Source: CAYJXJ01 sp964374095
Lineage (GTDB): Bacteria; Elusimicrobiota; Elusimicrobia; UBA1565; UBA9628
NCBI GenBank assembly: GCA_964374095.1
Contig: CAYJXJ010000119.1
Location: forward strand, 1 to 14,440
Reading direction: 5' to 3'
Length of the DNA: 14,440 bases
The translations under genes were made by a program, and so were the position numbers. Numbering within the stretch: position 1 is the stretch's first letter; the number at the start of each line of letters is the position of its first letter. Below, one piece after another: positions 1-5,283 of this stretch. The notes under the pieces were generated by a model. It had not been told where the DNA came from. It was given only the letters and a program-made list of their open reading frames with translations, and searched no databases.

Positions 1-1913
1 CTGACGTGGCCGAAGTACTGCTCCGGCGCCATGTAGCCGGGCGTGCCCGCGATCTGCGAGGTGAGCGTCGACGGGCCCGGGCCCCGGATGCGCCGGGCGA
101 CGCCGAAATCCATGATCTTGACGCCCCCCGCGTCGTCGAGCATGATGTTCGAGGGCTTGATATCCCGATGGATGACTTTCATGGAATGGGCGTAGTCGAG
201 CGCCGAGCAGGCGCGCGTCATGACTTTCAGGACCTCGGCGGGCGCCATGCGCCCCTCCTTGAGCCGGTCGTGTAGGGTCCGGCCCGCGACGAACTCAAAG
301 ACGATGCACAAGGCGCCGTCCAGCGGCAGGATGTCGTAGATATCCACGATGGCGTCGTGCTTGAGCATGGCGGCGATGCGCGCCTCATTGAGTATGTCGT
401 CAAGCTCCGCCGCCCCGGGGGCCCCCCCTATCTTCTTGATGGCCACACGGCGGCCCAGGGACTTGTCCTCTCCCTCATAGACGATCCCCATCCCGCCCCT
501 GCCCAGTTCCCGGCCGAGGCGGTAGCGGTCCTTGACCTGAAGCTCCGGGCGAAGGGGCGAGGCGGCCCCCGCGTCGGCGGCGGGCGCCGGGGACGCTCCA
601 ACCGCGGGGCCGCGCCGCCGCCTCCCAATGATCCATACCGCGGCCAGGCACGACGCCAGCGCCAGCGCGACCGCCAGGGCCGACTCGCCGCGGGACCGCG
701 TCCCGGGCCGGGGCGCGGGCGGGACGGCCGCGGCGGAGCCCAAGGGTCCGCCGGCCTGCCCGCGCTCCTTGAGGGTCCTCTCCGCGGAGGCTACGATCTC
801 GCGCGCGTCCGCGAGCATCTTGGCGGCCGATGGGTCAAGGCGCGCGGCGGTCTCCAGGTCCCGGAATATCTCGGGACCCGCGGCCGCCAGCGCCTCGGAG
901 TCCCTTATGTGGAGCTTCATCCTCGCCATCGCCCGCGTCGCGTAGGGCGCGGCCATCTTCGGGTCGTAGACGATCGCCATGTTCGCGTCGGCGATCGCGG
1001 CCTGGTGGTGGCCGGCGAAGAGCAGGGCCTCGGCCCGCAGCTTGAAGAGCACCGGCTCGACCCACCCCAGGCTGATCGCCCGGCTCAAATCCAGGGTCGC
1101 CCCGCTCTGGTCGCCCAGCTCGGCGCGCGTCCAGCCCCGCTGGAACCGCGCCATGGGATCGTTGGGATCGGCCGCGACGGCCTTCTCGGCGTGTTGAAGA
1201 GCCAGGCCGAGGTTCCCCTCCCGCCGGGCGGCGCCGGCCTTGGCCACCCACCGCCCGGCCATGGTGGGGTGCTCGCGCTGGCGCTCGGACCACGCTTCGA
1301 CGTCACGGGCCGGGCCCTGCTCCGAGAGCGTTCGCAAGCGCTCGAACTGCTCCTTGACCAGGTCCTCCGGAAGCCGGCCGCGCAGGGCCAGGGCGCTCTC
1401 GGCGTACTTCATCAGTTCGAAGGCCGCGCGGTTGTCGGGATCGAACTTGTGGGCCGCGGCCCCGTCCCGGTAGGCCGCCTCGTAGCCGCCCTTGGCGAAG
1501 GCGATCATGCCGCGTATGGCGAGGGCCTTGGCGGTCAGCCGCGGGTCGCCGTCGGGCTTGGGGGCGGCCAGGGCCCGCTCGACGGAAGAGCCGGCCCGCT
1601 CCAGGGAGCCCCGCGAGAGCCAGTGCTCCGCCGCCGCCGTCTGCACCCCCGCGCTCGCGGGAAACCGTCCGGAGAGCCCCTCGACCTTGGCGTCCTGCTT
1701 GGCGGTGTCGGCCTTGAGCTCCTCGCGCCGCTCGGGCGTCGCCTCAGGCTTGGCCGCTTCCGCTTCGTTGCGCTTCGTCTGCGTGGTCGCGGCGATTGTT
1801 TCCTGGATGGCATCTATTTCGGCATCTTCCCTCTTATCCGCATGGGCGAGATTCTGAAGGAAGGACAGGGCGACCAACGTGCTAAAATACAGCGGCGCTT
1901 TGGAGGATAGCAT
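1..1913 (-). CDS. Membrane Ser/Thr protein kinase with exported TPR-like N-terminal region (C-terminus beyond window)
   Basis: The window holds 637 codons; the 3' end is missing. Residues 1-25 form a signal peptide (h-region YFSTLVALSFL, likely cleavage AHA|D). About 26-400 is helical with TPR-like repeats (for example AVAADPNDPMARFQRGWTRA and AIVYDPKMAAPYATRAMAR). A membrane helix lies at about 408-428, followed by GRRRG, which places the C-terminal side in the cytoplasm. The kinase domain starts near 463: glycine loop GRGGMG, VAIKK lysine near 493, HRDIKPSN catalytic loop near 580, DFG near 602 and GTPGYMAPE near 624. All key residues of an active Hanks-type kinase visible so far are present. 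Family knowledge: such kinases phosphorylate Ser/Thr on proteins. This order, exported repeat domain first and kinase last, is the reverse of the common PknB layout. ATG 1913 is the first usual start after an in-frame stop and is the one that gives the signal peptide. It has no clear ribosome binding site. Substrate and signal are unknown. Confidence 0.93.
   Translation of the reverse strand, partial: MLSSKAPLYFSTLVALSFLQNLAHADKREDAEIDAIQETIAATTQTKRNEAEAAKPEATPERREELKADTAKQDAKVEGLSGRFPASAGVQTAAAEHWLSRGSLERAGSSVERALAAPKPDGDPRLTAKALAIRGMIAFAKGGYEAAYRDGAAAHKFDPDNRAAFELMKYAESALALRGRLPEDLVKEQFERLRTLSEQGPARDVEAWSERQREHPTMAGRWVAKAGAARREGNLGLALQHAEKAVAADPNDPMARFQRGWTRAELGDQSGATLDLSRAISLGWVEPVLFKLRAEALLFAGHHQAAIADANMAIVYDPKMAAPYATRAMARMKLHIRDSEALAAAGPEIFRDLETAARLDPSAAKMLADAREIVASAERTLKERGQAGGPLGSAAAVPPAPRPGTRSRGESALAVALALASCLAAVWIIGRRRRGPAVGASPAPAADAGAASPLRPELQVKDRYRLGRELGRGGMGIVYEGEDKSLGRRVAIKKIGGAPGAAELDDILNEARIAAMLKHDAIVDIYDILPLDGALCIVFEFVAGRTLHDRLKEGRMAPAEVLKVMTRACSALDYAHSMKVIHRDIKPSNIMLDDAGGVKIMDFGVARRIRGPGPSTLTSQIAGTPGYMAPEQYFGHV
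1883..1907 (+). promoter_or_regulatory. Possible -10 box and Shine-Dalgarno for the secreted protein at 1912
   Basis: TAAAAT at 1883-1888 resembles a -10 box but has no matching -35 about 17 bases upstream. GGAGG at 1902-1906, five bases before ATG 1912, is a strong ribosome binding site and decides that start over the in-frame upstream TTG/GTG-type options. Both sites lie in the signal-peptide codons of the minus-strand kinase. Confidence 0.45.
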
Positions 1914-2565
1914 GGTCGTCCGAACGATAATCTTCGCCTTTAGTATCGCCTATGTCCCCATCCTTGTCAAGGCTGGGGCCCCCGAGAAGACGGTCGGACA
2001 ATCGGCGAAGAGCGCGCCTGGCATGACTTTGGAAGAGTTCATCAAGAAGGTGCTACGGGAGGAGGTGGAGAATGATAGCCTACATCCGAACTTGTCCCGT
2101 GTCATTGGTCTTGAGCCCAATCTGCCGGCAAGGGTCACAGGGAAGGACGCAGAAGACTGCATGGATAATAAGGACCGCACATTCCGGGTCGTTCTGCAAA
2201 ACGACGCGCCAAACGGCGGACAAAAACCTATGGCTTTAGTGCTGTACACGAAGAAATTACTCCCCGGGGCCCTCCAAGACGAAATACTCCTTCTCAAGCC
2301 CGACGGGACAATCGAAAAAGCTACCAGCGGAAGGGGCAGGCGTGATCAGGACGGCAAGTCAATTCGAGGCTCTGCCATACGCATCGACCTCGACCCCGAC
2401 GAAGCCAAACGCGTGCTCCAGCGCGAGCTGGACTTCTGGCTCAGGGGGATCGGGCTCAAGAAGAAGGCGGCGGCGGGAAAGGCTCAAGCCGAGACGCCGG
2501 CCAAACCCGCCGGCGAGGGAAAGCCGCAAGCAGCCCCCGTCGTACCAACCAAGCCCAAACCCTAG
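1912..2565 (+). CDS. Secreted protein of unknown function, divergent from the kinase
   Basis: The product is 217 residues; I recognise no family. The N-terminus (TIIFAFSIAYVPILVKAGA) is a signal peptide, so the protein is probably exported. The mature part has a mixed charged/hydrophobic body with TLEEFIKKVLREEVEND near 38-54, a beta-like stretch (FRVVLQNDAPNG... MALVLYTKKLLPG), and DPDEAKRVLQRELDFWLRGI near 162-181. The tail after about 185 is low-complexity, rich in Lys, Ala, Pro and Glu (KKKAAAGKAQAE..., ending PTKPKP). ATG 1912 is chosen for its GGAGG site and because the signal peptide starts there. The first three quarters has near-even base composition and codon use unlike its GC-rich neighbours; the last part returns to local composition. 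Its start codon overlaps the kinase start by two bases, so the two could be a functional pair, but this is inference. Confidence 0.75.
   Translation: MVVRTIIFAFSIAYVPILVKAGAPEKTVGQSAKSAPGMTLEEFIKKVLREEVENDSLHPNLSRVIGLEPNLPARVTGKDAEDCMDNKDRTFRVVLQNDAPNGGQKPMALVLYTKKLLPGALQDEILLLKPDGTIEKATSGRGRRDQDGKSIRGSAIRIDLDPDEAKRVLQRELDFWLRGIGLKKKAAAGKAQAETPAKPAGEGKPQAAPVVPTKPKP
1942..1970 (-). promoter_or_regulatory. Sigma70-type promoter for the kinase gene, inside the divergent gene
   Basis: On the minus strand, a perfect -35 TTGACA (1970-1965) is separated by 17 bases from a -10 GATACT (1947-1942, 4 of 6 to consensus). Transcription would start near 1935, giving a leader of about 22 bases before the ATG at 1913. 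The whole promoter lies in the signal-peptide codons of the plus-strand gene. Seen directly in the sequence; activity is inferred. Confidence 0.55.
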
Positions 2566-2651
2566 CGGCGTCCTTCGCGCCTTCCCACCAAGAAGGGCTC
2601 GGCCGATGCGTCCAGCTTCGCCTGCTCCTCGTGCCGGAAAAAATCCTGGAG

Positions 2652-2670
2652 GCTCCGAGCATGGCGGAGC
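2652..2670. terminator. Weak hairpin between convergent genes
   Basis: GCTCCG (2652-2657) pairs with CGGAGC (2665-2670) around a 7-base loop, followed by only TTTG. It lies in the 188-base gap between the convergent ends at 2565 and 2754, where a two-way terminator would be expected. There is no real T-run, so the call is weak. The rest of the gap shows nothing recognisable. Confidence 0.2.
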
Positions 2671-2753
2671 TTTGCCCCTCCGGATCAAGGGATTTTACTT
2701 TTCGCGCATGGGGAAGTTCTGGCGGCGGCGGTTGCGCCATAGTCGGGCGACCC

Positions 2754-3590
2754 CTAATCCTTCTTAGTTCGGCGCCGACCCGGACCGCGAGGCGGGCGGG
2801 CTGGAACTCGGAGTACCCACCGGGGACCGGCGTGGGTCACGATTCGCGTCGCCCGGCCCTCGGCCCTAAGAACCCTGAGGTAATATGCAATCCGGGGGCT
2901 TCGCATCCGCAGGCGCCTTGCCAGCTCGCTCAACCGAACAGGACCATCGGCCAGCACCTGGAGCATAGGGGCCAGGCGCCGATCCCTCGTCCGATGCCTA
3001 CGTTCGTCCCGCCGCCTCATGCCGCGCCAAGCGGCTTCGGTCATCGGCGGGGGAGGCGCCAATCCGGCGGCCAGACGCGCCTCCAGAAGACTGCCGCAAT
3101 ACCGCGCGATTGACTTCATGAGGCCGCGGGCGTCGAGCTCGGCGGTAGTCGGGGTATGGCCCAACCGGCGGGCGAGCCGCCGCATCTGAGCCAGGCAATC
3201 CAGCCGGCGGCGCTCTCTCATTTGGGCCCGAACGACGACCCAATTCATGCCGTAACGACGGCCCAGAGCGTTGAGCGTCCCGAACGATAAGCCAAACCTC
3301 CGCGCGACCGCGGTCTTGCTGTAACCCATCCGGCAGGCGTCGCGAAATTCCCCGAGATTCGGCACGGGCGGCGGGGGCGGCGGGTAGGTGTAAAGCCCCA
3401 ACTCACCGCCGCGGACGAGCAGCTGCCGGACCCGCTCGGCGTTCACGCCCATCCGCCGGCCGGCCAGCCTCAGGGTCCCTTCCCGATGATATAGAGCATG
3501 CGCCCTTCGAAGGCGAGAGAGGTTCGTCCGGGGGTGGATTCGGACGGGTCTTTTGGAAAGAGGGCTTGGAGGAGCGCCCGAAAGTGCCAT
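2754..3590 (-). CDS. Putative DNA-binding protein with several helix-turn-helix modules
   Basis: From ATG 3590 the product is 278 residues. Four DNA-binding-like modules can be seen. One is an HTH at about 28-66 (LRLAGRRMGVNAERVRQLL). A second HTH lies at about 84-113 (YSKTAVARRFGLSFGTLNAL). At about 134-176 is a stretch like the short repeat found beside homing/HNH endonucleases (RLGHTPTTAELD ... CGSLLEARLAAGL). The fourth is a winged-HTH-like region at about 208-250 (PVRLSELARRLRMRSPRIAYYLRVL). A proline-rich linker (PPPPPP) follows module 1, and the C-terminus is basic (GRRRTKKD). No nuclease or recombinase catalytic motif is visible, so a regulator or nucleoid-type binder is more likely than an enzyme. 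The frame is open to a GTG at 3764, but the added residues look non-coding; no start has a good ribosome binding site. It sits among mobile-element remains and may be acquired. Confidence 0.62.
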   Translation of the reverse strand: MALSGAPPSPLSKRPVRIHPRTNLSRLRRAHALYHREGTLRLAGRRMGVNAERVRQLLVRGGELGLYTYPPPPPPVPNLGEFRDACRMGYSKTAVARRFGLSFGTLNALGRRYGMNWVVVRAQMRERRRLDCLAQMRRLARRLGHTPTTAELDARGLMKSIARYCGSLLEARLAAGLAPPPPMTEAAWRGMRRRDERRHRTRDRRLAPMLQVLADGPVRLSELARRLRMRSPRIAYYLRVLRAEGRATRIVTHAGPRWVLRVPARPPRGPGRRRTKKD

Positions 3591-3731
3591 GGAGCCGGAT
3601 GATATCTTCTTTAAGTGGTATCGAGCAATGCATGGGGAGGCCGCCGCCGGCAAGAGTACTGGCGGCGAATATCTCAACCGAACACACGTCAGACCGCGGC
3701 CTGTTGGTGCGCAACGCTCCCGTGAGCAGAT

Positions 3732-3765
3732 CGTGAGCTGCTGCGTCCGGACGCAGGTGCTCACG
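3732..3765. repeat. 34-bp near-perfect palindrome upstream of the multi-HTH gene
   Basis: CGTGAGC ... GCTCACG arms enclose CTGCGTCCGGACGCAG, itself a 16-bp perfect palindrome; only two base pairs (3739-3740 against 3757-3758) fail to match. It is centred about 158 bases upstream of ATG 3590. GGCGGC (3765-3770) and GCCGCC (3776-3781) form another hairpin right after it. It could be an operator for the neighbouring DNA-binding protein or a transcript hairpin. Confidence 0.5.
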
Positions 3766-3900
3766 GCGGCAAGTCGCCGCCGGCTCGACGCTCAACAATC
3801 TGCCTACAATCTTTCAGCGCACCCCTCGTGGGTTACAGTCTTGGAGGAGAGATGGCCGGTCCGGGCTTCTCGGGAGGGTAGGTGAGAACTTGAGCTTCTT

Positions 3901-3927
3901 GAGGTGGTCACAAATTGTGACCACCTC
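3901..3927. repeat. 27-bp perfect palindrome
   Basis: Arms GAGGTGGTCACAA and TTGTGACCACCTC match perfectly around one central base. On the minus strand it encodes EVVTICDHL of the ORF6N remnant, so it may come from coding sequence by chance. It may also have been kept as a binding site after the gene decayed. Confidence 0.6.
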
Positions 3928-4005
3928 GTCTCGCTCGGATTTAGCAAGACGAAACGTGAAGTCGTCCGGGAAACGTTCTTTATTGCGGCTGACGGCCTGA
4001 TTGAG

Positions 4006-4013
4006 GACCTCTG
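4006..4013. repeat. Target-site duplication, left copy
   Basis: GACCTCTG directly abuts the left end of the MITE. The partner copy is at 4162-4169, with 7 of 8 bases equal. Confidence 0.75.
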
Positions 4014-4161
4014 GTAACTACCCAGGTCCTTGCCTGCCAACTCGGTCCTGGACCGAGTTCTACCTGCGCCTCCAAAAATTGGAAGCGCAGGCCTGGCACC
4101 GCGCCTGCGAGAGGGGCGCCTCATGCCCGGCGGAACCTTCAAGAGGGACCTGGGCAGTTAC
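4014..4161. mobile_element. 148-bp MITE, IS66-type ends
   Basis: The terminal inverted repeats are GTAACTACCCAGGTCC (4014-4029) and the complement of GTAACTGCCCAGGTCC (4161-4146), 15 of 16 matching. The flanks are GACCTCTG (4006-4013) and GACCTTTG (4162-4169), an 8-bp target duplication with one change. There is no room for a transposase, and no real ORF lies inside. Ends starting GTAA with 8-bp duplications are the hallmark of the IS66 family, so this is probably a non-autonomous element moved by an IS66-type transposase (inference). Inside are a 21-bp perfect palindrome (4039-4059) and a 27-base hairpin (4064-4090). The insertion splits the ORF6N gene. Confidence 0.8.
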
Positions 4162-4169
4162 GACCTTTG
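4162..4169. repeat. Target-site duplication, right copy
   Basis: GACCTTTG directly abuts the right end of the MITE. The single mismatch to the left copy suggests the insertion is not very recent. Confidence 0.75.
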
Positions 4170-4203
4170 TGGGAACGCCGTAGAGCTCCGGCGGGCGCGC
4201 GGC

Positions 4204-5283
4204 TTAAGGCCGCCGCGCGGAGGTCTTGAGCTGCTCCCGGGCGCTCTCGCGGTTGTCGGGATTTGGATCGTTGGCCGCGGTCCATTCCAAGAGGAGGCGG
4301 TAATCCGCGGGCGGCAGCATATCCCGGAGTTGGGTGAGGGTCCCCGCCCGGGTGAGGGGGTTGGGATGAGTGCGGACGAAATGGGTGAGCAGGGGCACGG
4401 TCTGCGGGCTCCTCGACGCGTAAAGCGCGGCCGCCAAGTAGAGCCTGAGGCCCTCGTCCTTGGACGCCTCATGCTCGCCCAGGAGCTGCCCGACATCCTC
4501 CTCCGTCGCGGCGATCCCGGATTTGACCGCGAGCAGGTGGCGCAATTCCGGCGCGGCCTTGGGGTCGCGCACGATGCGCAGCATTTCCCCCCGGGTCTCC
4601 AGCAGCTGGCGCGGATCGGCCTCGGCGGAGAGGCCCTGCTTGGCCTTCTCCCGGTCCTTTTCGTTTCGCGACGAGGCCCACTTGACGAACTGCGGGAGGG
4701 AGTCCTTCCAGAGGTACATTCCCATCAGCCGCGCGACGGCCGGGGACTCGCCGGTTTTTTTCTTGAGCACCGGCAGAGCCGCCGGACCGTCCCACTGGGC
4801 CAAGGCCGAGAGCGCCTCGTAGACGAGCCACCATTGGTTGCGCTCGCTGATCAGCATGAGGTCCTCGGTGTCGCGGCTGGGAAAGGGCCTCTTGGCGATC
4901 TCGTGGATTTTCGGGAGGGCCTCCGTGGCGCGCAAGACGAGAGCGCCGTTGATGCCGAAGAGGACCTCCTCGGCCTCGGGCTGCGCCAGCAGGCCCAGGA
5001 AGTAGGGCTCCAGATGCGGGCTGTCGCGCTTAAGCCGGTGGAGCGAGTCCATGACGCTGCGGCGGGTGCTGGGTTCGGGGAAGCGCGTGAAGAGATCCAG
5101 GAGGCGCTGCACGTCGCGGGTGGTGACCGGCGGGGTCTGGGCGATGCGCGCCAGAATCTCCTGCTTGGCGGATTCGCCGACGGTCTGGAGGTAGTCCTCA
5201 TGGAGTTCGGCCACGGTCTTGGGGGCGGTATCGGCCGTCTGCGCCGAGGCGAGGGATGCCGTCAGCAGGACCAAGCGGATCAC
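4204..5283 (-). CDS. Secreted helical-repeat (HEAT-like) protein
   Basis: The product is 359 residues from GTG 5283. The start (MIRLVLLTASLASAQ) is a short signal peptide with likely cleavage after ASA, so the protein is exported. The mature part is almost all helix in repeating pairs, for example VQRLLDLFTRFPEPSTRRSV, WWLVYEALSALAQWDGPAAL, LRLYLAAALYASRSPQTVPL and THPNPLTRAGTLTQLRDML. Proline and small-residue turns between the helices resemble HEAT/armadillo repeats. No catalytic motif is visible, so a scaffold or protein-binding role is most likely. The start overlaps the stop of the upstream GH3 gene in GTGA (5283-5280), and GGGAGG sits just before it, so translation is probably coupled. 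The C-terminus ends about 10 bases from the ORF6N remnant. Confidence 0.82.
   Translation of the reverse strand: MIRLVLLTASLASAQTADTAPKTVAELHEDYLQTVGESAKQEILARIAQTPPVTTRDVQRLLDLFTRFPEPSTRRSVMDSLHRLKRDSPHLEPYFLGLLAQPEAEEVLFGINGALVLRATEALPKIHEIAKRPFPSRDTEDLMLISERNQWWLVYEALSALAQWDGPAALPVLKKKTGESPAVARLMGMYLWKDSLPQFVKWASSRNEKDREKAKQGLSAEADPRQLLETRGEMLRIVRDPKAAPELRHLLAVKSGIAATEEDVGQLLGEHEASKDEGLRLYLAAALYASRSPQTVPLLTHFVRTHPNPLTRAGTLTQLRDMLPPADYRLLLEWTAANDPNPDNRESAREQLKTSARRP

Larger units (their letters stand above)
3814..4196 (-). pseudogene. Broken ORF6N-domain gene, truncated at both ends and interrupted by a MITE
   Basis: On the minus strand ELYGVPTKV is encoded up to the insertion, and LNQAVSRNKERFPDDF, TFRLAKSERDEVVTICDHL and KKLKFSPTLP follow it (similarity ends near 3871). 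These match the ORF6N (KilA-N-like) DNA-binding domain of phage and mobile-element proteins, whose core reads DLAxLYGVxTKVLNQAVxRNxxRFPxDFxFxL. The N-terminus before ELYG is missing, cut near 4190-4203, next to the stop of the gene at 4204. The usual AFTEHG segment after SPTLP is also missing. The 148-bp insert plus an 8-bp duplication adds 156 bases, which keeps the frame but brings in two in-frame stops. Removing the insert and one duplicate rejoins GVPTKV with LNQAV exactly. The domain match is from family knowledge; the break points are read directly. Confidence 0.8.

Noticed and set aside
357..1910. 517-codon plus-strand open frame
   Set aside because: It is the antisense of the kinase/TPR gene; its product is Gly/Arg/Pro-rich without any domain, as expected from a GC-rich shadow frame.
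2571..2600. CCTTC/GAAGG hairpin after the stop at 2565
   Set aside because: Only five pairs and no T-run; not distinguishable from chance.
3553..3885. 110-codon plus-strand open frame across the multi-HTH gene start
   Set aside because: No domain, poor ribosome binding site spacing, and it overlaps palindromes and the ORF6N remnant.
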